Below are positions 1-6,373 of a stretch of 64,000 bases of DNA, in pieces. Every line of letters starts with the position of its first letter. Position 1 is the stretch's first letter. Position numbers and translations under genes: made by a program. The stretch is from Algorimicrobium algoritergicola (lineage in GTDB: Bacteria > Bacteroidota > Bacteroidia > Flavobacteriales > Flavobacteriaceae): NCBI RefSeq assembly GCF_008086165.1, contig NZ_VSKL01000001.1, forward strand, positions 1-64,000, written 5' to 3'. Under the pieces are notes generated by a model. The model was not told where the DNA came from. It saw only the letters and a list, made by a program, of their open reading frames with translations, and made no database searches.

Positions 1-75
1 TGTTTTGATGATAATGATGCTGATATGTATTGGCACGATGCCCAAATGACACCAAATACCAATAACCATGAGTAG
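1..75 (+). CDS. 3' end of an unidentified prophage gene
   Basis: An open frame enters from the left edge and ends at the TAG at 73-75. Only 24 residues are visible (start CFDDNDADMYW, end TNNHE), acidic and without a recognisable motif. Its stop overlaps the ATG of the next gene at 68 by 8 bases, the tight packing typical of a phage operon. Too little is present for a function; it could be any early phage protein. Confidence 0.5.
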   Translation, partial: CFDDNDADMYWHDAQMTPNTNNHE

Positions 76-295
76 ACCCTATCAAAAAGTATCTAAAACA
101 AAAATGGACGGCCTCTCTGCAGGAACGATTCGGGATTTAAACCTGCTCTCGCGGTTTTATTTTGAAGTCATAACGGCAAACTCAAGAGGTATCTTGAGAA
201 AGCCAACGCCAAAGGACTTCTTAAAATTCTTAAAAAACGATTACAAAAAACAACTCAACAGTTTAGAGCCAAATGACGAACCACTACAACATTGA
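68..295 (+). CDS. small prophage protein of unknown function
   Basis: A 75-residue basic protein, rich in Lys and Arg (N-terminus MSRPYQKVSKTK), with no signal peptide or membrane segment. It overlaps the preceding frame by 8 bases and the next gene by 23 bases, so it sits inside a tightly packed plus-strand early operon. The predicted helices around residues 20-65 are compatible with a small nucleic-acid or protein-binding role, but no family is recognised. The ATG at 68 is the only sensible start. Confidence 0.6.
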   Translation: MSRPYQKVSKTKMDGLSAGTIRDLNLLSRFYFEVITANSRGILRKPTPKDFLKFLKNDYKKQLNSLEPNDEPLQH

Positions 296-812
296 AATTC
301 TTGAAACCCAAACGCACCTCAAGGTCACGTATCGGGATAACAAGTTTAGAAAGCTGGAGCATTTACGCGGAAAAATAGACGACGCCATGCTGCGCCAATT
401 AGGTCGTATTATTCCAAGGTTGGAAGCAAGTATGGAGTCTTTTAAAACGCACTTTGAAGCCAAGGTTTCCTATACCAAAATAGAAACTGAAAAAAGCACC
501 TACACGCTATTTCTGGACGAGTGGACGGCCTTCTTTGAACAACTCACAGGTTTACCGCCAAAGTTTACAGGAGCGGACGGAAATAGCCTGAAAAGTATTA
601 TTACTTACCTCAAAAAATTATCAGCTGGAAGCGAACCCGAAGCTTTGGCGCTCTGGAAAATCATTTTAAGTAAATGGCATACCATTAAAGAGTTTCATCA
701 GCAGAACACCGATTTAAAATATATCAATTCAAAATTAAACATCATACTTCATGAAATTAAGCAACAAGGTAACACCTTCACTCAAGGAACTAACGGAAGT
801 GTCGAATTATAG
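273..812 (+). CDS. prophage early protein, unknown; C-terminal part resembles replication-associated phage proteins
   Basis: A 179-residue, mostly helical, soluble protein. The C-terminal third (about residues 125-168) has the Trp- and Lys-rich pattern ALWKIIL..WH..KEFHQ..TDLKYINSKLN seen in several Bacteroidetes phage proteins near replication genes; this similarity is from memory of pattern only and is weak. It overlaps both neighbours (23 and 62 bases), so it is co-transcribed and probably translationally coupled. In Mu-like phages this region between the transposition genes and the late activator holds semi-essential early genes, which fits. Function not assigned. Confidence 0.6.
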   Translation: MTNHYNIEILETQTHLKVTYRDNKFRKLEHLRGKIDDAMLRQLGRIIPRLEASMESFKTHFEAKVSYTKIETEKSTYTLFLDEWTAFFEQLTGLPPKFTGADGNSLKSIITYLKKLSAGSEPEALALWKIILSKWHTIKEFHQQNTDLKYINSKLNIILHEIKQQGNTFTQGTNGSVEL

Positions 813-1317
813 CAACACAGCTGTAGTGAAACATTACGCTGGCATGAACTTGCGCGTTGCCATAAATTCCAACGGCAAGTCCATGGCCATGATGACCAAG
901 GTTGAAGGCGGCGAGGAACTGGTTAAAAAGTGCGTAACCAATATGCTTATTGGTACCAGCATGTACTTTGCCAAAGTACTTCCAGACAGGCAGGCCAATG
1001 TAGTAGCCGAGGAACTGCTAGCCAATTATGAGTACCGCCAACTCAAGCTAGAGGACGTTTTGGCTATTTGCTACGAAATTAAAGAGGCTGATATTATTAA
1101 CCTCACACCAGCGCGCATACTAAAGCATATCAAGGATTATTTTCAGCGCAGAGAGCAGGCCATTATAGACCAAAGCATAAACGCCAGCGAAACCAACAAA
1201 AACGGCAATTTTGACGCTGATTTTGATAAGCGTATCAGGCAAAGCGCGCGACACCTTGACGACCAAAACAAAGCCATAGTTAGAACCCGAACATCCACCC
1301 GTAAATTTTATAAGTAA
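751..1317 (+). CDS. prophage early protein of unknown function
   Basis: A 188-residue protein with no membrane segment. The middle part (about 100-160) has a pattern LKLEDVLAICYEIKEADIINLTPARILKHI followed by a basic amphipathic helix; similar layouts occur in phage replisome or helicase-loader-type proteins of Bacteroidetes, but this is a loose likeness. The C-terminus is strongly basic (RTRTSTRKFYK), which suggests nucleic acid contact. It begins inside the previous gene (62-base overlap) and its TGA overlaps the ATG of the next gene, so it belongs to one operon. An internal ATG at 844 is an alternative start if the overlap is thought too long. Confidence 0.6.
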   Translation: MKLSNKVTPSLKELTEVSNYSNTAVVKHYAGMNLRVAINSNGKSMAMMTKVEGGEELVKKCVTNMLIGTSMYFAKVLPDRQANVVAEELLANYEYRQLKLEDVLAICYEIKEADIINLTPARILKHIKDYFQRREQAIIDQSINASETNKNGNFDADFDKRIRQSARHLDDQNKAIVRTRTSTRKFYK

Positions 1318-1580
1318 TGATTAGTATTATAACTGCATTCCGTGGTCTTTTTTGGAAGCTAAAAAAAGACGGAAACCAATACAGCCTTGAGGAAAGGCGC
1401 GTAACATTGGTCATTTATACAATTATAGTTTTGCCAGTCTATGCTTTGCATGGATTAATCATTTATATAACTCAATTTTTGGAGTTTTTAGTAGACGTTG
1501 AGTCAAAAAGGCTAACGGTAAGCCGCGACTTGACCAAAAAAGAGGAAAAACTTATAAAAATTGAATTACTTAAAAAATAA
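1317..1580 (+). CDS. small prophage membrane protein
   Basis: An 87-residue protein with one strong hydrophobic stretch, roughly residues 30-60 (VIYTIIVLPVYALHGLIIYI), flanked by basic residues, and a charged C-terminal tail rich in Lys and Glu. Its start codon overlaps the stop of the upstream gene (ATGA-type junction), showing operon coupling. Small membrane proteins are common in the early regions of temperate phages, where they act in superinfection exclusion or host takeover; no such role can be read from this sequence. No family recognised. Confidence 0.55.
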   Translation: MISIITAFRGLFWKLKKDGNQYSLEERRVTLVIYTIIVLPVYALHGLIIYITQFLEFLVDVESKRLTVSRDLTKKEEKLIKIELLKK

Positions 1581-1585
1581 CGCCC

Positions 1586-1840
1586 ATGGAATTAGAAATT
1601 TATAGAATAGGTGAAAAAGATGGCACAAGCTGGGAACACGAAGATGTTTGTAGGACTTGTGCAAAAAAAGAAATTAGCAAAGTTTTTGAAGTTGAATTTG
1701 ATAAACATCTTTCAAAATATATACACAACAAAGATGGCATAAGCTATTACAACGATGGTGAAAGCGACTATGAAATTGCGTGCTCTTTATGCCACGGATC
1801 ATTTAAGGGATTAGTTGACGAAGCTTTGTTAGATGAATAA
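1586..1840 (+). CDS. small prophage protein with two CxxC pairs, probable zinc binder
   Basis: An 84-residue acidic protein. Two cysteine pairs, CRTC near residue 22 and CSLC near residue 69, frame a 45-residue insert, which fits a split zinc-binding knuckle. It follows the membrane protein after 5 bases, so it lies in the same operon. Comparable small zinc proteins in phages act as transcription or translation regulators or as anti-host factors, but nothing specific can be claimed. The ATG at 1586 directly follows a CCC and has no strong ribosome-binding site, normal for Bacteroidetes. Confidence 0.6.
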   Translation: MELEIYRIGEKDGTSWEHEDVCRTCAKKEISKVFEVEFDKHLSKYIHNKDGISYYNDGESDYEIACSLCHGSFKGLVDEALLDE

Positions 1841-1867
1841 TTTATCAAGTAAAAACAGACTACAAAT

Positions 1868-1987
1868 ATGCATAACACTGAATGGCTAGACGATCCCTTT
1901 TTAAAAGGCGACCCAGACCCGAGTCCAGGAACTCTTATCATGTTAATTATACTATTGGGCATTATTCTATACTGCCTTATTAAATGA
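1868..1987 (+). CDS. 39-residue single-pass membrane protein
   Basis: A short open frame begins at the ATG at 1868 and ends at TGA 1985-1987. It encodes an acidic, proline-rich N-terminal part followed by one hydrophobic helix (about residues 21-37, TLIMLIILLGIILYCLI) ending in Lys. The gene is placed between two prophage genes in the same direction, 27 bases after the zinc protein, and a hairpin follows. The strongly amphipathic layout argues for a real micro-protein, though coding status is not proven. It might insert in the inner membrane with the acidic end outside or inside. Confidence 0.45.
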   Translation: MHNTEWLDDPFLKGDPDPSPGTLIMLIILLGIILYCLIK

Positions 1988-2000
1988 TTTCTAACACCAA

Positions 2001-2029
2001 GCTATGAGCCGTTTTTTATGGCTTATAGC
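2001..2029 (+). terminator. hairpin, possible terminator or attenuator
   Basis: Arms GCTATGAGCC (2001-2010) and GGCTTATAGC (2020-2029) pair over 10 bp with one G-T pair; the 9-nt loop is GTTTTTTAT. It lies in the 97-base gap after the micro-protein. There is no T-run after the second arm, so it may slow rather than end transcription. Confidence 0.4.
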
Positions 2030-2084
2030 AACTGTTATAAATTGTTTTAAACAAAATTTAAAAACCACTTAAACACATTTTAAT

Positions 2085-2276
2085 ATGCCATACGAAAGAA
2101 CCTTTACAGTATTATTAACTAAAAACCCGCCACCAGGAACATGGTGCTTCGAAATGGTTGGCCGAACCTTTCAAGTAGTAGATAGAGGCGATTGGTATTT
2201 ATTAACTCAAGATATTAATAAGCCAGCTGGTGATAAAAGATGCCTTGTAAAATCATTTGTATCAATAATCAAGTAA
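2085..2276 (+). CDS. small prophage protein of unknown function
   Basis: A 63-residue protein, MPYERTFTVLL then a Pro-rich turn, with alternating hydrophobic residues that suggest a small beta barrel or sheet domain. No signal peptide, no cysteine knuckle, no membrane helix. It follows a 97-base gap with a hairpin, so it may have its own promoter, but no clear TAnnTTTG box was found directly upstream. Its end lies 5 bases before the start of the membrane zinc-ribbon protein. No family recognised. Confidence 0.5.
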   Translation: MPYERTFTVLLTKNPPPGTWCFEMVGRTFQVVDRGDWYLLTQDINKPAGDKRCLVKSFVSIIK

Positions 2277-2281
2277 AACCT

Positions 2282-2611
2282 ATGCAAACAAAAAAACAAT
2301 CATTAACCGAGGCCGTTTCCAACACAGCCGTTGGTTTTGGTATTAGCTATGCCAGTACCTTCTTAATATTTCCGCTTCTTGGTATTGCTACAAACGCAGG
2401 AACAAACCTAGTCATTGTAATATATTTTACAATTATTAGCATTTTACGCAGCTATGTAATTCGTAGGTTTTTTAACAAGAAAACCGATAACCGTGTACGC
2501 TACCCAAACGGTAAACTATTCTGGATTCATTGTTTCCAGTGCGAAAATGATACGCCAGTCGTAGAAGATAAAGACGCCATTTACTGCTCCAATTGTGGGC
2601 TTAAACATTAA
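2282..2611 (+). CDS. prophage inner-membrane protein with C-terminal zinc ribbon (DUF7220-like)
   Basis: A 109-residue protein starting at the ATG at 2282. Residues about 15-60 form two membrane helices (GFGISYASTFLIFPLLGI and LVIVIYFTIISILRSYVIRR); this pattern matches the small phage family DUF7220. After the second helix comes a basic stretch and a zinc ribbon with CFQC and CSNC pairs (about residues 80-106). Such a membrane anchor plus cytoplasmic zinc ribbon is unusual, because the DUF7220 part normally stands alone. A longer frame reaches back to 2240 but would overlap the previous gene, so the ATG at 2282 is preferred. Role unknown. Confidence 0.65.
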   Translation: MQTKKQSLTEAVSNTAVGFGISYASTFLIFPLLGIATNAGTNLVIVIYFTIISILRSYVIRRFFNKKTDNRVRYPNGKLFWIHCFQCENDTPVVEDKDAIYCSNCGLKH

Positions 2612-2613
2612 AG

Positions 2614-2633
2614 CGGCATAAATGCAAATATGC
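2614..2633 (+). other. short hairpin between genes
   Basis: Arms of about 7 bp (GGCATA and TATGCC with flanking C-G pairs) enclose a short A-rich loop right after the stop of the zinc-ribbon protein. No T-run follows, so it is not a classical terminator; it may be an RNA-stabilising or weak termination structure. Confidence 0.3.
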
Positions 2634-2666
2634 CGTAAACAAGGAATAAACTAAAAACAACAAATC

Positions 2667-3251
2667 ATGAGTAACATTTTTAAAATTATACCATTCTTTA
2701 AGCAGAATGAAACAAGCGTAAAAGAGCCGAACAACGAAATTAATAACGCCAAGATCTGGATGCAGGGCGAACCCGTAACTGAAAGCGACCAGTTTTTCCC
2801 GTTTACCATTAAAAAACCAAGCGAAGACATTGGCTATACCCTACCTTATGAGCCTATGATTGATATTGAAGGCGGAAACAATATAATTAGAAGATATGTT
2901 GCTAAAGCAAAGTATGAAGGGGCAAATAAAATTGGAGGCTCAATAAAAGAGCGCTGGAACTCTAAAGATTATACCATAACAATCCGCGGAATTTTAATGG
3001 GCTCCATGCTTACTGGTAACATACAAGACTGCTACCCTCTAAAAGACTTTAATAGACTTAAAAACTATTTGACCGTAGGAGAAATATTTGAAGTTTTTTG
3101 TGAGCCATTGCAATTGCTAGATATTCATAGAGTGGTAATAGAGAGCTTTAGTTTTCCATTTACAAAAGGCGAAAATGTACAGGCCTACGAAATAAAAGCA
3201 TTCTCTGATCATTCTCACCCAATCTTAATAGAACTTGATGAGGAGAATTAG
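2667..3251 (+). CDS. DUF6046-like tail protein, second copy in the early region
   Basis: A 194-residue protein clearly paralogous to the tail-module gene at 18813-19475. Shared stretches include DQFFPF, LPYEPMI, GGSIKERWN, CEPLQLL and SFPFTKGENVQAYEIK. The first ~25 residues differ, and the ~35 N-terminal residues of the tail copy are missing. In the tail module the sister gene lies between tape measure and gpD-like hub, so the family is probably a baseplate/tail-tip protein. A copy among early genes is out of place: it may be an acquired duplicate, an exclusion factor mimicking a virion part, or a moron. Like the tail copy, it is followed by a gene for a secreted protein. Confidence 0.75.
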   Translation: MSNIFKIIPFFKQNETSVKEPNNEINNAKIWMQGEPVTESDQFFPFTIKKPSEDIGYTLPYEPMIDIEGGNNIIRRYVAKAKYEGANKIGGSIKERWNSKDYTITIRGILMGSMLTGNIQDCYPLKDFNRLKNYLTVGEIFEVFCEPLQLLDIHRVVIESFSFPFTKGENVQAYEIKAFSDHSHPILIELDEEN

Positions 3252-3288
3252 TATTTTTACTCACTAAATTAATTTAAAACAAACCATT

Positions 3289-3819
3289 ATGAAAAAATTA
3301 CTTTTTGTTCTATTACTTTTATTTGCATTTTCAATTAATGCTCAAGACATATCAAGATTTAGGTCGATGTCTTACGATGAAGCACTTGGTTTTAGTCAAA
3401 CTATTGCTAATGAAATACGCCAAGACTGGAGGCTATATAAAGAAGATTCAGAGGGCAAGCTTATTGAATTCTGGTACATTCCAAAAGACGCCGATGAAGC
3501 AATTTTGAAAAAAGTCAAGGAGTTAGGAGTTACTACAAGCGGAATTGATTTTTTTATAGTTAATTATGAAGTCTTTCAAGAAGGGGAGGATTTAGATATG
3601 GAAATTGAGGGCGTTAAACGTTATAGGTTTTATGATATGACCTTAAAGTTTTTAGACGCGTTCCCTATTTGGGAGAAATATTTTTTAAATGGAGCTACTA
3701 TTGAAAATACAAGAAACAATAAGGATTTAGACCGAAAATTAGAGACCGACGAGTACATCTGGATGTATAAATTTAGACCAGCAAAGAGCCCATATTGGTC
3801 AATTCATAAAATATATTAA
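3289..3819 (+). CDS. secreted prophage protein of unknown function (moron candidate)
   Basis: A 176-residue protein with a textbook signal peptide, MKKLLFVLLLLFAFSINAQ, cleaved after about residue 18-19. The mature part is acidic and mixed alpha/beta, rich in Glu, Asp and aromatic residues, with no cysteines. Secreted proteins have no role in virion building, so this is probably a lysogenic conversion gene that serves the host or alters the envelope. It starts 37 bases after the DUF6046 copy and is followed by a promoter box and an inverted-repeat element. No family recognised; confidence in coding is high. Confidence 0.7.
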   Translation: MKKLLFVLLLLFAFSINAQDISRFRSMSYDEALGFSQTIANEIRQDWRLYKEDSEGKLIEFWYIPKDADEAILKKVKELGVTTSGIDFFIVNYEVFQEGEDLDMEIEGVKRYRFYDMTLKFLDAFPIWEKYFLNGATIENTRNNKDLDRKLETDEYIWMYKFRPAKSPYWSIHKIY

Positions 3820-3828
3820 ATAATTTCA

Positions 3829-3836
3829 TATATTTG
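3829..3836 (+). promoter_or_regulatory. Bacteroidetes-type -7 box (TATATTTG)
   Basis: TATATTTG fits the TAnnTTTG element. A transcript starting some 7 bases later would begin at the left arm of the inverted repeat at 3839-3956 and read into the KilA-N gene. No convincing -33 TTTG is seen at the right distance. Confidence 0.45.
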
Positions 3837-3838
3837 TC

Positions 3839-3956
3839 GTGCAAAACAGTACTAGGAGTCAAATCCTAAACATTTTTTTTTAACGATAAGCGAAGCCCAT
3901 TGCTACGTTGTAGGTGCTAGTGATAGCCCTAATCCAGTCCTAGACTGTTTTGCACA
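3839..3956 (+). ncRNA. structured element closed by a 12-bp inverted repeat; candidate small RNA or 5' leader
   Basis: The left arm GTGCAAAACAGT (3839-3850) is the exact reverse complement of the right arm ACTGTTTTGCAC (3945-3956), and the pairing continues inward (CTAGG with CCTAG) after one unpaired base. Inside are three further small stems: TAGGA/TCCTA with a 6-nt loop, CTAC/GTAG, and GCTA/TAGC with a GTGA loop of the GNRA type. A T9 run lies in between. The element fills the whole gap before the KilA-N gene and starts just after a promoter box. It could be a small RNA, a leader, or a short element with inverted ends. No reverse transcriptase is nearby, so a retron is unlikely. Confidence 0.4.
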
Positions 3957-3994
3957 ACCGATCGATGGGTTTCGTGTATATAATATTTTCAGAT

Positions 3995-4585
3995 ATGCAA
4001 AATGAAAATTTAACGGCTGTGATGCAATTTCACGGTAAAAACATTGCCTTTCAAGAAGTAGAAGGCAAAATGATGGTAAATGCCACACAAATGGCTAAAC
4101 CATTTAGTAAGAGGACAAGAGATTGGCTTGTCACTCAACAGGCAAAAGATTTATTAACCGCTATGACCGAAACGAGAAATCTCGCCTCGGATGATTTACA
4201 GGTAGTTAAAAGAGGAGGCTCAAATCAAGGTACTTGGTTTCACGAAGATGTTGCCCTATTATTTGCGCAATGGCTCTCTCCAGAGTTTTATTTAGCCTGC
4301 AACACCAAACTAAAAGAGCTGGTAACTACACAGGCTTTAAGCTTGCCAACAAAGCACCAAGTGGCACCCATTGTGCATGAGGGTAAACTATACTATCCGT
4401 ATATGGCTGTTATGCACGCGTTAGGCGGAAGCACTAGAAGTTCTGCAAGCAAGCGCAAGCGCAAAAACCCAGAGCATTTTATTAAAGTGTTTGGGCGTAA
4501 CTTTATTACAGGTCATTATTTTGATTTGCTTAAAGGGTATTATGATTATAAAAAACTGTCTAACCAATTAAGCCTTGCACTATGA
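3995..4585 (+). CDS. KilA-N domain phage protein
   Basis: A 196-residue protein starting at the ATG at 3995; the frame also reaches back to an ATG at 3965 and a TTG at 3950, but those lie at the edge of the inverted repeat. The KilA-N domain spans roughly residues 10-105, with the hallmark NATQMAK near the N-terminus and GTWFHEDVALLFAQWLSPEF. KilA-N domains bind nucleic acid and are found in phage anti-repressors and regulators. The C-terminal part (YPYMAVMHALGGSTRSSASKRKRK) holds a basic patch and a second small domain. It ends in an ATGA overlap with the next gene. A regulatory role in the early/late switch is plausible. Confidence 0.85.
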   Translation: MQNENLTAVMQFHGKNIAFQEVEGKMMVNATQMAKPFSKRTRDWLVTQQAKDLLTAMTETRNLASDDLQVVKRGGSNQGTWFHEDVALLFAQWLSPEFYLACNTKLKELVTTQALSLPTKHQVAPIVHEGKLYYPYMAVMHALGGSTRSSASKRKRKNPEHFIKVFGRNFITGHYFDLLKGYYDYKKLSNQLSLAL

Positions 4586-4824
4586 GCCTAGATAAAATTA
4601 TCCAAAACGAAGCCCTAAAGCAATTTAAGCCAAAAGGCATACGAAAACGGTTTTTAGTTAGCGAAGGCGATTTGTTTCACTTGTATAAAGACATTGCGAT
4701 AATTCGCAAGCAGGAAGATCGCGAGCATCTTATGGCAGACTTTAAAAAGCTTCTTAAAGAGGCGAAGCAGGTTCAATTGGTAGAAATGCCTGAAGAAAAG
4801 AAAGGAGGCGAGCATGAACACTAA
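4582..4824 (+). CDS. small prophage protein of unknown function
   Basis: An 80-residue, highly charged helical protein. Its ATG overlaps the stop of the KilA-N gene, so it is translationally coupled. The C-terminus is a Lys/Glu/His-rich tail (KKGGEHEH). No motif recognised. It probably forms a helical bundle or coiled segment (about residues 35-65). Together with the next gene it forms a tight three-gene unit with kilA-N that ends in a good terminator. Confidence 0.6.
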   Translation: MSLDKIIQNEALKQFKPKGIRKRFLVSEGDLFHLYKDIAIIRKQEDREHLMADFKKLLKEAKQVQLVEMPEEKKGGEHEH

Positions 4825-5023
4825 TATAAATCCAGCTATCGCCCAGTTTTTTAAAGAAAAGGTATCTAAACAAGAGTTTACCAAACACATGCGTAAACTT
4901 ATGGATGCAACGGTTATGGTGGCTTTAGAAGATAGCCCAGAACTAGAATGGCATAGAGCCAATATTAAAGAAGGATATTATTACCTTTCGGAGTTTCTAG
5001 AACTGTTAGAACCCACAGAATAA
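4814..5023 (+). CDS. small acidic prophage protein of unknown function
   Basis: A 69-residue protein with high Glu content and predicted helices throughout; it has no Cys and no membrane segment. The start lies 11 bases inside the previous gene, and a GGAGG-like stretch (AAAGGAGGCGAG, about 4800-4811) just before the ATG is an unusually good ribosome-binding site for this organism. It is the last gene before the intrinsic terminator at 5033-5062. Function unknown. Confidence 0.6.
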   Translation: MNTNINPAIAQFFKEKVSKQEFTKHMRKLMDATVMVALEDSPELEWHRANIKEGYYYLSEFLELLEPTE

Positions 5024-5032
5024 TTAACCCTA

Positions 5033-5062
5033 AAAACCCAACCTAATCCGTTGGGTTTTTTT
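5033..5062 (+). terminator. intrinsic terminator after the KilA-N operon
   Basis: Arms AACCCAAC (5035-5042) and GTTGGGTT (5050-5057) pair perfectly over 8 bp, with a 7-nt loop and a T-run to 5062. This is one of the clearest terminators in the prophage and closes the early plus-strand operon. Confidence 0.85.
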
Positions 5063-5086
5063 GTTGTGACAAATAAAAAAAAAAGT

Positions 5087-5094
5087 TATGTTTG
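5087..5094 (+). promoter_or_regulatory. -7 box TATGTTTG with TTG-rich -33 region
   Basis: TATGTTTG fits TAnnTTTG; TTGTTG at 5061-5066 lies about 20 bases upstream, as expected for the -33 element. The predicted transcription start is around 5100, exactly at the likely ATG of the next gene, so the message may be leaderless. Confidence 0.5.
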
Positions 5095-5099
5095 TGTAT

Positions 5100-5345
5100 A
5101 TGACAAAGCGTCAGTCCCAACAGCTCGGCATTCAGAAAAACAAACTACTTCGGTATCAAACTGTTTTAGATTACTACCATGAAATCTATAACGAGGACAT
5201 CCCTTTGACTAAACTTCACAGAAAATTCATATACCCAAAGTTCCATATTTCCAGAACAACCTTTTATAAAATACTCGGAACGCCCGTTTCAAAAGAACTC
5301 AAGGAAATACAGGCGTTTGAAGATAGCCAGTTATCTATGTTTTAG
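5100..5345 (+). CDS. small basic protein with helix-turn-helix-like C-terminus; possible late regulator
   Basis: An 81-residue basic protein. The frame has an ATG at 5088, but that codon overlaps the promoter box, so the ATG at 5100 (MTKRQSQQLG) is preferred. The segment around residues 48-68 (FHISRTTFYKILGTPVSKEL) has a helix-turn-helix look. It stands alone between a terminator and the convergent head module. In phage Mu the late activators (Mor, C) sit just before the late genes, so a late-gene activator is an attractive guess, but no family match is visible. A small transposition accessory protein is another option. Confidence 0.5.
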   Translation: MTKRQSQQLGIQKNKLLRYQTVLDYYHEIYNEDIPLTKLHRKFIYPKFHISRTTFYKILGTPVSKELKEIQAFEDSQLSMF

Positions 5346-5372
5346 AGATACTTCGCTGCGCTCTGCATGACA

Positions 5373-5822
5373 TTAAACATTGGTCATGCCTAAACTATAA
5401 ACCACCGTATATTCCTGTACGCCATCGTCTCGCTTAATGCGCTGCATACTTACGCGCGTTAATTTGCCTGTCCATTCTGCAGGACGCCAGCCGTGTATTA
5501 AAGCGTGGATATCCTTTTGCAGCTTCCATATGCTAAAGCCCGCATTCTTTTGGTTCTGTGGCGCGCGTTGGCTGGTGTTGGTTAGCTTTAGGTTAGCAAT
5601 AGTTAAGCTTACCATTGTATTAGCCGTTTGCCTATTTACAGGCGCGGCGCCTTTGTCTTGGCCTAAATTATCAAACTGGGCGTTGGTGACATCAATTAAA
5701 ACGCATGGCCATTTTACAGGAAAGTTTGGGCTGTAATAATCCAATTGTCCCCAGTCCTCATCTACATACGGAATTGGTAATGTGCTTACTTTGTCTTGAA
5801 TATTTTGAATGACTGCGTCCAT
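5373..5822 (-). CDS. probable tail terminator / gp37-like (DUF1834-type) protein
   Basis: A 149-residue protein encoded last in the minus-strand head module. The pattern of an N-terminal helix (MDAVIQNIQDKVSTLP), then WPCVLIDV and a C-terminal sheet with RMQR-like strands, fits the tail-completion proteins of phages that cap the tail tube at the neck. Position right after the gpG-like gene equals that of gp37 in Mu. It overlaps the upstream gene by one base. The call rests mostly on synteny and general fold pattern; no strict motif exists in this family. Confidence 0.5.
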   Translation of the reverse strand: MDAVIQNIQDKVSTLPIPYVDEDWGQLDYYSPNFPVKWPCVLIDVTNAQFDNLGQDKGAAPVNRQTANTMVSLTIANLKLTNTSQRAPQNQKNAGFSIWKLQKDIHALIHGWRPAEWTGKLTRVSMQRIKRDDGVQEYTVVYSLGMTNV

Positions 5823-6373
5823 TATGATTTTAATTTATTAGTGATTTTAGCGTTCAATTCTTTGAGGTTTACGCCAATTACTTTACGTATGTGTAAATCT
5901 ACCTGCGGATGCCAGCCTATAAATTGGCGTTGTTCAACCGTCATAACCGCTCCAACTTTTTGAAGTGCTAATGCCTTCCATTGTGCGGCCTCGCTATCTA
6001 GTTTTTGACTGCGTTTGTTGTTTACCTTTTTTTTGGTTTTTACGCTATAAATGTTTGAGGCTCCGTTAGCCTTATAGAACATAGCCCAAAAAAAGCTTTT
6101 CATTTTTTGGGTTACCACAATCTCGCCGCCTTCATTATGAAGGCTCATATATGGTAAATTGCTACTCCACTTTATTTCGCCATTGGAAGCTTGACTTTTA
6201 ATACTTCGCCTACCAGCGCCGCTTCTAATCATCATAGAACCACGACTATTTTTAAGCTTGGTTTGAGGCCACTTCTTATTAAAAAAAGCTTTGCGCTCAA
6301 AGTTCCTGTCAAACTCTTGAGAGAGTTGGATTTTTACATCATTCGTCAGGTTTCTTAAAAATTCTTTGAACAT
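5822..6373 (-). CDS. virion morphogenesis protein, Mu gpG-like
   Basis: A 183-residue basic protein. Typical family traits are visible: an N-terminal helix (FKEFLRNLTNDVKIQLSQEFDRNFERKAFF), the W-rich stretch KKWP, an RGSMMIRSG segment, and LPYMSLHNEGGEI followed by VTQKMKSFFWAMF, which is the pattern of phage virion morphogenesis / gpG-family proteins (head-tail completion). It follows the MuF gene with no gap and overlaps the tail-terminator gene by one base. In Mu, gpG acts in tail-length or head-tail joining. Confidence is good for the family, moderate for the exact role. Confidence 0.7.
   Translation of the reverse strand: MFKEFLRNLTNDVKIQLSQEFDRNFERKAFFNKKWPQTKLKNSRGSMMIRSGAGRRSIKSQASNGEIKWSSNLPYMSLHNEGGEIVVTQKMKSFFWAMFYKANGASNIYSVKTKKKVNNKRSQKLDSEAAQWKALALQKVGAVMTVEQRQFIGWHPQVDLHIRKVIGVNLKELNAKITNKLKS

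Noticed and set aside
3839-3956. Retron non-coding RNA (inverted repeat ends with internal hairpins)
   Set aside because: No reverse transcriptase is encoded nearby; the adjacent gene is KilA-N type. Kept only as an unclassified structured element.
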